Shown piece after piece: positions 55,849 through 64,000 of a stretch of 64,000 nt of DNA; position 1 is the stretch's first letter; each line of letters begins with the position of its first letter. Position numbers and translations under genes: made by a program. The stretch is from Flavobacterium panici (GTDB lineage: Bacteria; Bacteroidota; Bacteroidia; Flavobacteriales; Flavobacteriaceae), in the NCBI RefSeq assembly GCF_903819335.1, contig NZ_CAIJDE010000023.1, positions 54,928 to 118,927 on the forward strand, in the 5' to 3' direction. Below the pieces are notes generated by a model. It saw nothing but the letters and a program-made list of their open reading frames with translations, made no database searches and was not told the DNA's origin.

Positions 55849-57195
55849 ATGTCTGAAAATATAAAATATATTTACCCTAATAAATTATCGATACTCAGAT
55901 TTTTTAAAGATGCCGAAGGTGTTCGTAGAAATCCGATTCCTTTTCATAAAAGATATTTTGAGAGATTCGGTGATTCTTTTTCTATCAGAATTGGTTCTTC
56001 AAAGTATATAATCTTGTCAAGAGATAATGAAATTGCACAGTATATTTTAGTTAAAAACCAGAAGAACTATCAGAAATCTAAATTTCAATCTGTATATCTT
56101 TCTAAGTATTTAGGAAAAGGGCTTTTAACAAGCGATGGTGATTTTTGGCTGAAACAAAGACGTCTTATTCAACCGGCTTTTCATAAACAAAAGATGAATC
56201 AGCTGGTAGATAATATGAATAAAGCTATTAGTGCAGAATTAGATAGTTTAGTAGAGGATAAAGCGATTGATCTTTTTCCTGTAATGAGTAATTTGGCATT
56301 TAATGTCGTTGCTAAATCTTTATTTCAACTTTCAACTGCCGAAAATAAATTTCACCGAATCAAATTTATAATTGAAGAAGTTCAGAATTTTTTAATTAAA
56401 GAAATTAGACTTCCGCATAAAGCGTGGTGGTTTTCATTAAGTGGCCAGGTAAAGAAACATCTCATGCTGGCTGAAGAGAATAATAGAATTATTCGGGAAA
56501 TCATTGAAGAAAGAAAAGTTTCAAAAGAAGAAATCAATGATTTATTGAATATGCTTTTGGAAACGAGATACGAAGATACGGGTGAAGGTATGTCTATTGA
56601 ACAATTGGTTGATGAAATTAAGGTTTTGTTTATCGCAGGACATGAAACAACTGCAAATGCTTTAACATTTACGCTTCATCTTTTAGGCAGAAACCCAGAA
56701 GTGCAGCAAAAAATATTTGATGAAATCATTGAGATTGAGTCGCAAACCGAAAACGTTATTGAACAGCTTCAAAAAATGACATATACCAATGCCGTTTTGA
56801 ACGAATCTATGCGATTATATCCGCCAGCCTGGATTACAGACAGGCAAAATATTGAGGATGATTCTTTGGCTCAATTCAAAATTAAAAAGGGTACATTAAT
56901 TGGAGTTTCTTTTTACGAATTGCATCGAAATCCTAAATATTGGAATGATCCGGATGAATTTATTCCCGAAAGATTTCTTGGGGAACAAAAAAAGGAATCC
57001 ATGCAATATTTTTATCCATTTGGTGCCGGACCAAGAATGTGTATTGGAACCGGATTTGCCATTTACGAAATGTGCTTAACGATATCTCAAATTATTAAAA
57101 AATATGTCATTCAATCGAAAAATGATGTAATTCAATTTAATCCGCTAATTACTTTAAAACCTGTTAACGTCGAAGTTTCATTTTCTAAAAGATGA
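55849..57195 (+). CDS. Cytochrome P450
   Basis: A 448-residue P450. The I-helix motif [18 protein letters not shown] (near 264) carries the oxygen-activating Thr, ExxR is ESMRLYP, and the haem-binding loop is [14 protein letters not shown] with the proximal Cys near 396. No membrane helix is present, so it is a soluble monooxygenase. The substrate is unknown and no redox partner is adjacent. Its stop overlaps the queG start by 4 bases (ATGA). Confidence 0.95.
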   Translation: MSENIKYIYPNKLSILRFFKDAEGVRRNPIPFHKRYFERFGDSFSIRIGSSKYIILSRDNEIAQYILVKNQKNYQKSKFQSVYLSKYLGKGLLTSDGDFWLKQRRLIQPAFHKQKMNQLVDNMNKAISAELDSLVEDKAIDLFPVMSNLAFNVVAKSLFQLSTAENKFHRIKFIIEEVQNFLIKEIRLPHKAWWFSLSGQVKKHLMLAEENNRIIREIIEERKVSKEEINDLLNMLLETRYEDTGEGMSIEQLVDEIKVLFIAGHETTANALTFTLHLLGRNPEVQQKIFDEIIEIESQTENVIEQLQKMTYTNAVLNESMRLYPPAWITDRQNIEDDSLAQFKIKKGTLIGVSFYELHRNPKYWNDPDEFIPERFLGEQKKESMQYFYPFGAGPRMCIGTGFAIYEMCLTISQIIKKYVIQSKNDVIQFNPLITLKPVNVEVSFSKR

Positions 57196-58118
57196 GTATC
57201 AATTCAAAAGAAACATATTCAAAATTTATAAAAGAGGAGGCCAAAAGGTTAGGGTTTATTTCTTGTGGTATATCTAAAGCAGGCTTTTTGGAACAAGAAG
57301 CGCCCCGGCTTGAGAAATGGCTGAATAATAATCATAATGGACAAATGGCCTATATGGCGAACCATTTTGATAAACGCCTGGATCCAACTTTATTGGTTGA
57401 TGATGGCAAAAGTGTGGTTTCTCTATTGTTGAATTATTTCCCATCGGAATCTCAAAATGATAATAGTTTTAAGATTTCTAAATATGCCTATGGACAGGAT
57501 TATCACTTCGTTATAAAAGAAAAATTAAAAGAACTTCTTTATTCGATTCAAGAGAATATAGGTGAAGTTTCCGGTCGTGCCTTTGTTGATTCTGCACCGG
57601 TTTTAGATAAGGCCTGGGCGTCAAAAAGCGGCTTAGGCTGGATTGGAAAAAACAGTAATTTAATAACTCAAAAGGTAGGTTCTTTTTACTTCATAGCCGA
57701 ACTTATCCTTGATCTTGATTTAGAATATGACCATGCCGTTACAGACCATTGTGGTTCTTGTACTGCTTGTATTGATGCTTGTCCTACACAGGCAATTCTT
57801 GCACCCTATATTGTAGATGGAAGCAAGTGTATTTCTTATTATACTATTGAACTAAAAGAAAATATCCCAAATGATATGCAAGGAAAATTTGATGATTGGA
57901 TGTTTGGCTGTGATACCTGCCAGGATGTTTGTCCATGGAATCGATTTTCAAAGCCGCATTCTGAACCTCTTTTTAATCCAAACCCGGATTTAATTTCTTT
58001 CTCTAAAAAAGATTGGGCAGAAATAACTGAAGAAACTTTCCAAAAAGTTTTTAAAAATTCACCTATTAAGAGAACAAAATTTGATGGACTTAAGCGAAAT
58101 ATTAAATTTCTTGAGTAA
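57192..58118 (+). CDS. queG: Epoxyqueuosine reductase QueG
   Basis: A 308-residue protein. [20 protein letters not shown] and [20 protein letters not shown] are the QueG core, where cobalamin binds. Two ferredoxin-type clusters follow: [16 protein letters not shown] and [11 protein letters not shown]. QueG reduces epoxyqueuosine to queuosine in tRNAs for Tyr, His, Asn and Asp. It is translationally coupled to the P450. A queuosine precursor transporter is encoded at 13804 in this window. Confidence 0.97.
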   Translation: MSINSKETYSKFIKEEAKRLGFISCGISKAGFLEQEAPRLEKWLNNNHNGQMAYMANHFDKRLDPTLLVDDGKSVVSLLLNYFPSESQNDNSFKISKYAYGQDYHFVIKEKLKELLYSIQENIGEVSGRAFVDSAPVLDKAWASKSGLGWIGKNSNLITQKVGSFYFIAELILDLDLEYDHAVTDHCGSCTACIDACPTQAILAPYIVDGSKCISYYTIELKENIPNDMQGKFDDWMFGCDTCQDVCPWNRFSKPHSEPLFNPNPDLISFSKKDWAEITEETFQKVFKNSPIKRTKFDGLKRNIKFLE

Positions 58119-58671
58119 AGTCTAAATAGGAATATCTCAATACAATTTTCTCCGATTTTTCATTTTACAGAATTAATTGTAACTAGTTGATAATTAGATT
58201 TTTGATCTTTTTGTAATCGATTTAATTTTTTTGTCTTTGTAGGATAATGTTGCGTATTTTTCGTTTAAATTAAAAAATATTAATTTTTCATTAAAAAATT
58301 AAGAAATTTCTGTTGTTTCATTGTTAAATTACTATGTTTATTGACTTGTTAAAGTTAATTTATCTCGATGAAATGTGTATTTCAACGTTTTTCTGGGTAG
58401 TTTGTCGAGTAATGTAGCTAGTATTGAGGTGTTTATATACTTTCGCAGCACCAAATCTACTAATTTAATCCAAAGACGACTATGTGTCTTGAACCTGAAA
58501 CAATTATGGTCCAAACGCTTTCCAATTATTTTTATGATTTTGAAAAATCTTTTTTCAAAAATCAAAAAACCAATCCTTTCAATTTATCGTATCTGCTAAA
58601 TAATCTGAAAATCAATTTTTGGTATTCAGTTTCTATACTATCTATTACACAAATTAATACTGAGTTTGTCT
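58119..58671 (+). other. AT-rich intergenic region with a possible promoter
   Basis: A 553-base gap. A weak promoter-like pair (TTTG at 58401-58404, TACTTTCG at 58438-58445) differs from the consensus by one base in the -7 box and would give a leader of about 220 bases for the giant gene. A 65-codon open frame at 58482-58679 overlaps the next start, with no recognisable features. No terminator for queG is evident. Confidence 0.35.
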
Positions 58672-61600
58672 ATGCGTAACTTTACTTTTAACTGGTTTAA
58701 GTTTTCCAAACCAAATTTTCTTGTTTTATTCTTTTTACTACTTAGCTATACTGTTTCTGCTCAATTTTACACGAAACATTATATCGCGCCGGCACCTTGG
58801 CAATATTTTAGTAAAGCAAATGAAATTGTTATTGCAACAAATTCTACAACTACTGTAAATATTACACTAAGTAAGAGTGATGGTACTTTAGAAACAACTT
58901 TAACCGCGGTAAAAGGAGCTCCAGCGGTCTACAGATTTAAGCTTTATTCGAAAGATCTTCCGATGAATCCTCTAAATACGGTAATTTCAGGGGCGGGATT
59001 GATCATAACAAGTGATGGACCAACGTCTGTAAACATGCGAAATGTTGCTTCTGATGACTATGTTAATGGGGAAAATGTTGATGCAAACCTAAAGGGAAAT
59101 GCGGCATTGACCAGTTTTGGTGATGCTGGTGTAGGGGTACGTTTTAGAGTAGGATATTATAGAGATGGTACATTAGGAAATTTTAGCGGGTTAGGAGATC
59201 AACGTCCAATTTATAGTATTATGGCAACTGCTAATAATACAACTGTAAAAATTAATAATGCTGTTGCAGCTACATTAAATGCAGGGCAAAGTTATTTGTT
59301 TAAAGCAGCTATAGGAACATTGGTTGAGTCTTCAAGTCCTGCTGTGATGAATACTTCATCGGCGATAGATATGCCGGGTGGCTGTGGAGATGGGGCTTTT
59401 AATCAGGTTCCGCCTGAATCAGTTTTAGGAACGGAGTACTTTATTGAAAGAGGAAAAGGAAATGATACTGCAGAACAAACTACTGTAGTTGCTACAAAAG
59501 ACAATACAGCTTTAACAATAGATACATATTCAACAACAGGAGCATTAGTTGGTACAACTAACGTTACTTTGGCAACAGCGGGGAGTTTTTATACTTTTCA
59601 AAATGGTGTGTCGAATACAAGTTTTTCGGCATCGCGTGTTTTTGCAGATAAGAAAATTGTTGTGTATTCAGGTACAGCCCAATCTTGTGAGGTTGATATT
59701 TCGACAATTGCGCCAGTATCAGAATGCGGGGGATCTAATTTTATAGAAACAGCAAAGTTTAGAAATTATGGTACTGGTTCATTACCATATTTTGGGTATA
59801 TACTTTTAAGAAGTGCTACAGATGTAGTAACTGTAAATGGAACTAATATTGAGACTATAAGTGGTATTACAGCCCGTCATCAATTAGGAACTACAGGCTG
59901 GTATTTGATTAATTTTGAAGATACTCAAATAGGAAGCCCAAATGTTCTTTCTATTTCAAGTGCGGCAAAATTAACGGTTTCAATTGTACAGCAAGGAGGA
60001 GGATTCTCGATGGCAGGGTTTTTCTCTAATTTTGCGGTTCAGCCAGAAGATCCAACCATGACTTATATTTCTGGTGGAGGATGTACTAATAATAAAGCAG
60101 AATTGACAACGCCAGCTGGTTTTGCACCTTACCAATGGTATTATAATGGTACGGCAATAGCAGGTGCTAATTCTTCAACTTATACAGCAACAAAAACAGG
60201 AGCATATTCTGTAGCTTCAACTTTAACTTGTGGAGCTCAAACACAGTCAAAACCTGTTAGTGTTACTTTATGTACTGATTTAGGAATTACAAAAACAGTT
60301 GATAATGCGACACCGTGTTTAGGATCAACTGTAGAATTTACTGTTAAAGTAAGCAATTTAGGAGGTAATAATGTTTCAGGGGTTTCGGTAAATGATTTGC
60401 TTCCTTCAGGCTATACTTATGTAAGTTCAACGCCATCAGTAGGTGTTTATGATTCGGCAAGCGGTAGTTGGAGTATTGGAGATGTAGATGCTCAAACATC
60501 TGTAACCTTAAAAATTACTGCAACAATAAATACAACAGGTAATTATACAAATACTGCCTCGTTACCAGCATCAATAGATACTAATACGGCAAACAATTCA
60601 GCTAGTGCTGCAGTAACTCCAAAGACATCTAATCTTATTATTACTAACCCTGCTGCAATTTGCGCCCCTGCTACGGTTGATTTAACAGCTCCGGCAGTTA
60701 CAGCAGGAAGTACTCCAAATATGACACTTTCATATTGGACAGATTCAGCTGCATCTACTGCTTATCCAACACCAAGTGCTGTTACTGCTTCGGGAACTTA
60801 TTACATAAAAGCAGTTTCTGCTGATGGATGTCAGTTTATAAAGCCGGTAGTGGTAACAATTAACGCGAAAGCAAATTCAGCTACAATTACAGCAAGTGGC
60901 TCTACTACATGTGCAACAGGAAGTGTTGTATTAACATCATCTGGTGGTTCAGGTACTTATTTATGGTCAACGGGAGAAACAACAAAAAGCATTACAGTTA
61001 CTACGAATGGAAGTTATACTGTTAGAAGAATAAATGCTGCAGGCTGTCCTGGTGACATTTCTGCGGCAACAGTAGTAACTTTCGTACCTGCAGCACCAAC
61101 AGCTTCTTCGCAGACATTTTGCTCTTCAGAGAATAAAAAGGTTAGTGATTTAGTGGCTACAGGTACCAATTTGAAATGGTATAGTGCGAGCACTGGCGGA
61201 ACAGCTCTTCCGACAACTCAGACATTAGCAACTGGAAATTATTTTGCAAGCCAGACTGTAAGCGGATGTGAGAGTACAAGAACTCAGGTAGCTGTAACTA
61301 TTAATACGATATCTTCGGCTCCGGTTGCTTCTTCTCAGACTTTTTGTTCTTCTGATAATAAAAAGGTAAGCGATTTAGTAGCTACTGGAACTAATTTACA
61401 ATGGTACAGTGCTTCTTCAGGCGGTACTGCCCTTCCTACAAATCAAACTTTGGCTACAGGAAATTATTATGTAAGCCAAACTGCTAATAGTTGTGGAGAA
61501 AGTGCAAGAACGTTAGTAGCGGTAACGATAGATACTCCACCATCTGCACCAACAGCATCTTCACAAACATTTTGTGCAACTGATGCTAAAAAAGTTAGTG

Positions 61601-64000
61601 ATTTAGTGGCAACAGGAACAAATTTAAAATGGTATAGCGCAAATAGCGGAGGTACACTTTATAATGGAACTGAAACATTAACAACAGGAAATTACTATGT
61701 AAGTCAGACTACTAATAGTTGTGGAGAGAGTGCAAGAAGGTTAGTAGCAGTTACAGTAAATAATACAGCTGCACCTACAGCATCTTCACAAACATTTTGT
61801 GCAATTGATGCTAAAAAAGTAAGCGATCTGGCAGCGACTGGAACTAGTTTAAAATGGTACAGTGCTTCAACAGGAGGAACTTTATATGCAGGTACAGAAA
61901 CACTAACGTCAGGTAATTATTATGTAAGCCAGACTCTAAACAGTTGTGAGAGTACGAGAACTTTAGTGGCAGTTACAGTAAATAATACTGCTGCACCAAC
62001 AGCATCTTCGCAAACATTCTGTGTAGCAGATGCTAAAAAAGTTAGCGATTTAGTTGCAACAGGAACTAATTTAAAATGGTATAGTGCTTCAACAGGTGGA
62101 ACATTATATACAGGAACAGAAACATTAACATCAGCAAATTATTATGTAAGCCAGACTTTAACTGGATGTGAAAGTGCTAGAACGCTAGTGTCAGTAACAG
62201 TAAATCCAACACCATCGGCACCAACTATTACAGCAGGTGGTCCAACAACTTTTTGTTCTGGTGGAAGTGTTACTTTAACTTCTAGCGGAGGAAACAGTTA
62301 TTTATGGTCAACAGGAGCAACAACACAGTCTATTACTGTATCTGCTTCGGGAACTTATAGTGTAAGAATTGCGAATGCTTCAGGATGTCAAAGTCCAGCT
62401 TCAACTGCTACGACAGTAACAGTAAATGCTATACCAGCAGTTCCGACATTAAGCGCTGTAACACAGCCGACATGTTCAACAGCAACAGGAAGTTTTACCA
62501 TATCAAACTACAGTGCTTCTAACACTTATACAATCAGCCCATCAACGGGAGTAACACAATCAGCAGGTACAGTTACAGCTCCGGCAGGAAGCTATACAGT
62601 AACGGCAACGGCTAACGGATGTACTTCGGCTGCTTCATCAGCTGCGGTTATCAACGCACAGCCTGCAACTCCTGCAGTTCCGACATTAAGCGCTGTAACC
62701 CAGCCTACATGTTCAACAGCTACAGGAAGTTTTACAATATCAAACTACAGTGCTTCTAACACTTATGCAGTAAGCCCTTCAACAGGAGTTACCCAGTCAG
62801 GAAACACCATTACAGCTCCGGCAGGAAGTTATACAGTAACAGCAGCGGCTAACGGATGTACTTCAGCAGCTTCATCAGCTGCGGTTATCAACGCTCAGCC
62901 GGCAACTCCAGCAGTTCCGACATTAAGTGCTGTAACCCAGCCTACATGTTCGACAGCTACAGGAAGTTTTACAATATCAAATTACAGCGCTTCTAACACT
63001 TATGCGGTAAACCCTTCAACAGGCGTTACCCAGTCAGGAAACACGATTACAGCTCCGGCAGGAAGCTATACAGTAACAGCTACGGCTAACGGATGTACCT
63101 CGGCTGCTTCATCAGCTGCGGTTATTAACGCTCAGCCAGCAACTCCTGCAGTTCCGACATTAAGTGCTGTAACCCAGCCGACATGTTCAACAGCTACAGG
63201 AAGTTTTACAATATCAAACTACAGTGCTTCTAACACTTATGCAGTAAGCCCTTCAACAGGTGTTACCCAGTCAGGAAACACGATCACTGCTCCGGCAGGA
63301 AGCTATACAGTTACAGCTTCAGCAAACGGATGTACTTCAGCTGCTTCATCAGCTGCAGTTATCAACGCACAGCCTGCTACACCTGCAGTTCCGACATTAA
63401 GCGCTGTTACCCAGCCTACATGTTCATCAGCTACAGGAAGTTTTACAATATCAAACTACAGTGCTTCTAACACTTATGCGGTAAGTCCTTCAACAGGCGT
63501 TACCCAGTCAGGAAACACGATCACTGCTCCGGCAGGAAGCTATACAGTTACAGCTTCAGCAAACGGTTGTACTTCGGCTGCTTCATCAGCTGCGGTTATC
63601 AATGCACAGCCTGCAACTCCAGCAGTTCCAACATTAAGTGCTGTAACCCAGCCTACATGTTCAACAGCTACAGGAAGTTTTACCATATCAAACTACAGTG
63701 CTTCTAATACTTATGCGGTAAGCCCTTCAACAGGAGTTACCCAGTCAGGAAACACAATTACAGCTCCTGCGGGAAGTTATACGGTAACGGCTACAGCAAA
63801 CGGATGTACTTCGGCAGCTTCACCAGCTGCGGTTATCAACGCTCAGCCGGCAACTCCTGCAGTTCCGACATTAAGCGCTGTTACCCAGCCTACATGTTCA
63901 TCAGCTACAGGAAGTTTTACAATATCAAACTACAGTGCTTCTAACACTTATGCGGTAAGTCCTTCAACAGGCGTTACCCAGTCAGGAAACACGATCACTG
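58672..64000 (+). CDS. Giant secreted Ig-like-repeat surface protein, 3' end beyond the window
   Basis: The frame from ATG 58672 stays open to the end, at least 1776 residues. A signal peptide (FLVLFFLLLSYTVSAQ, about 16-31) is followed by an IgGFc-binding-like region (about 32-460), an Ig-like domain, a DUF11 domain (about 536-650, DLGITKTVDNATPCLGSTVE), and further Ig-like units. From residue 808 come five units starting APTASSQTFC, and from 1256 exact 79-residue units starting AVPTLSAVTQPTC. Each has two Cys that may form a disulfide. It is probably exported by type IX secretion as an adhesin; the sorting domain would lie beyond the window. Confidence 0.9.
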   Translation, partial: MRNFTFNWFKFSKPNFLVLFFLLLSYTVSAQFYTKHYIAPAPWQYFSKANEIVIATNSTTTVNITLSKSDGTLETTLTAVKGAPAVYRFKLYSKDLPMNPLNTVISGAGLIITSDGPTSVNMRNVASDDYVNGENVDANLKGNAALTSFGDAGVGVRFRVGYYRDGTLGNFSGLGDQRPIYSIMATANNTTVKINNAVAATLNAGQSYLFKAAIGTLVESSSPAVMNTSSAIDMPGGCGDGAFNQVPPESVLGTEYFIERGKGNDTAEQTTVVATKDNTALTIDTYSTTGALVGTTNVTLATAGSFYTFQNGVSNTSFSASRVFADKKIVVYSGTAQSCEVDISTIAPVSECGGSNFIETAKFRNYGTGSLPYFGYILLRSATDVVTVNGTNIETISGITARHQLGTTGWYLINFEDTQIGSPNVLSISSAAKLTVSIVQQGGGFSMAGFFSNFAVQPEDPTMTYISGGGCTNNKAELTTPAGFAPYQWYYNGTAIAGANSSTYTATKTGAYSVASTLTCGAQTQSKPVSVTLCTDLGITKTVDNATPCLGSTVEFTVKVSNLGGNNVSGVSVNDLLPSGYTYVSSTPSVGVYDSASGSWSIGDVDAQTSVTLKITATINTTGNYTNTASLPASIDTNTANNSASAAVTPKTSNLIITNPAAICAPATVDLTAPAVTAGSTPNMTLSYWTDSAASTAYPTPSAVTASGTYYIKAVSADGCQFIKPVVVTINAKANSATITASGSTTCATGSVVLTSSGGSGTYLWSTGETTKSITVTTNGSYTVRRINAAGCPGDISAATVVTFVPAAPTASSQTFCSSENKKVSDLVATGTNLKWYSASTGGTALPTTQTLATGNYFASQTVSGCESTRTQVAVTINTISSAPVASSQTFCSSDNKKVSDLVATGTNLQWYSASSGGTALPTNQTLATGNYYVSQTANSCGESARTLVAVTIDTPPSAPTASSQTFCATDAKKVSDLVATGTNLKWYSANSGGTLYNGTETLTTGNYYVSQTTNSCGESARRLVAVTVNNTAAPTASSQTFCAIDAKKVSDLAATGTSLKWYSASTGGTLYAGTETLTSGNYYVSQTLNSCESTRTLVAVTVNNTAAPTASSQTFCVADAKKVSDLVATGTNLKWYSASTGGTLYTGTETLTSANYYVSQTLTGCESARTLVSVTVNPTPSAPTITAGGPTTFCSGGSVTLTSSGGNSYLWSTGATTQSITVSASGTYSVRIANASGCQSPASTATTVTVNAIPAVPTLSAVTQPTCSTATGSFTISNYSASNTYTISPSTGVTQSAGTVTAPAGSYTVTATANGCTSAASSAAVINAQPATPAVPTLSAVTQPTCSTATGSFTISNYSASNTYAVSPSTGVTQSGNTITAPAGSYTVTAAANGCTSAASSAAVINAQPATPAVPTLSAVTQPTCSTATGSFTISNYSASNTYAVNPSTGVTQSGNTITAPAGSYTVTATANGCTSAASSAAVINAQPATPAVPTLSAVTQPTCSTATGSFTISNYSASNTYAVSPSTGVTQSGNTITAPAGSYTVTASANGCTSAASSAAVINAQPATPAVPTLSAVTQPTCSSATGSFTISNYSASNTYAVSPSTGVTQSGNTITAPAGSYTVTASANGCTSAASSAAVINAQPATPAVPTLSAVTQPTCSTATGSFTISNYSASNTYAVSPSTGVTQSGNTITAPAGSYTVTATANGCTSAASPAAVINAQPATPAVPTLSAVTQPTCSSATGSFTISNYSASNTYAVSPSTGVTQSGNTIT
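61093..62214 (+). repeat. Five degenerate Ig-like coding repeats of 222-228 bp
   Basis: Units begin near 61093, 61318, 61546, 61771 and 61993. Each encodes about 75 residues with TASSQTFC, KKVSDLVATGTNLKWYSA and NYYVSQT. Lengths vary by whole codons. The pattern resembles CHU_C-associated Ig-like domains. Confidence 0.9.
62437..64000 (+). repeat. Tandem 237-bp coding repeats, near-identical
   Basis: Units start at 62437, 62674, 62911, 63148, 63385, 63622 and 63859, always 237 bp apart (79 codons). Units 2-7 are almost identical at the DNA level; unit 1 differs more. The array continues past the window end. Confidence 0.96.

Noticed and set aside
58482..58679. 65-codon open frame before the giant gene
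   Set aside because: No recognisable signal, domain or initiation context, and it overlaps the start of the clear downstream gene; composition is AT-driven.
59549..59746. 65-codon open frame inside the giant gene
   Set aside because: It lies in another frame within a long continuous coding sequence and has a random-looking composition.
62437..64000. Regular repeats resembling a CRISPR array
   Set aside because: The unit is 237 bp, a whole number of codons, with no unique spacers, and stays in frame within a signal-peptide-bearing protein.

Overview
The window looks like chromosome from a Flavobacterium or a close relative (Bacteroidota, Flavobacteriia). The evidence is low G+C, few Shine-Dalgarno sequences, Bacteroidota promoters (TTG, about 17-21 bp, then TAnnTTTG), an alternative complex III plus cytochrome oxidase operon, DUF2723 and DUF3127 proteins, and a giant Ig-like-repeat surface protein of the type exported by type IX secretion. 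It is mostly core genome. I see no prophage, CRISPR array, rRNA or transposase.

Layout. 1-5300: greA, a HIT protein, an orphan histidine kinase, a flavin reductase-like protein, a DUF3127 protein with an SSB-like tail, aat and a MOSC protein. 5302-12445 (minus strand): a complete thiamine operon read in the order thiS-thiC-tenI-like-thiD-thiE-thiG-thiH-thiF-like, headed by a TPP riboswitch. 12536-16689: tag, a lipoprotein, a queuosine-precursor transporter and an M3 peptidase. 16755-19720 (minus): rplM-rpsI-rpsB-tsf. 19838-22643: two exported ferritin-like proteins divergent from a LacI-type regulator. 22870-25722: polA. 25786-25932: a MITE-like perfect inverted repeat. 25979-28982: a two-component system flanked by three tiny secreted Lys/Ala-rich proteins whose two promoters carry the same direct-repeat operator. 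29156-34814: a phosphoesterase, a thioredoxin-fold protein without its cysteines, a polysaccharide deacetylase and a DUF2723 membrane protein. 35011-35345: two tandem tRNA-Gln units. 35397-41092: a universal stress protein and rimP-nusA-infB. 41197-42207: a DUF4920 and a SPOR protein. 42332-53873: actABCDEF-coxB-coxA. 53931-58118: ruvB, an esterase-like protein, a P450 and queG. 58672 to the window end: a giant repeat protein cut by the window edge.

How it works together. The thiamine operon makes both halves of thiamine and is switched by TPP, probably by hiding the thiS start codon. The ACIII-oxidase operon carries electrons from menaquinol to oxygen. rimP-nusA-infB and rplM-rpsI-rpsB-tsf build the translation machinery and both show candidate leader structures. 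The intergenic regions hold at least six families of palindromic repeat, one of which lies in frame inside the tenI-like gene.

The best candidate for an undescribed system is the two-component system with its peptide genes (25979-28982). Two separate promoters share a CTTCAT-TTTGT-CTTCAT repeat with 11-bp period, each exactly 10 bp upstream of the -7 box, in front of near-identical secreted cationic peptides.
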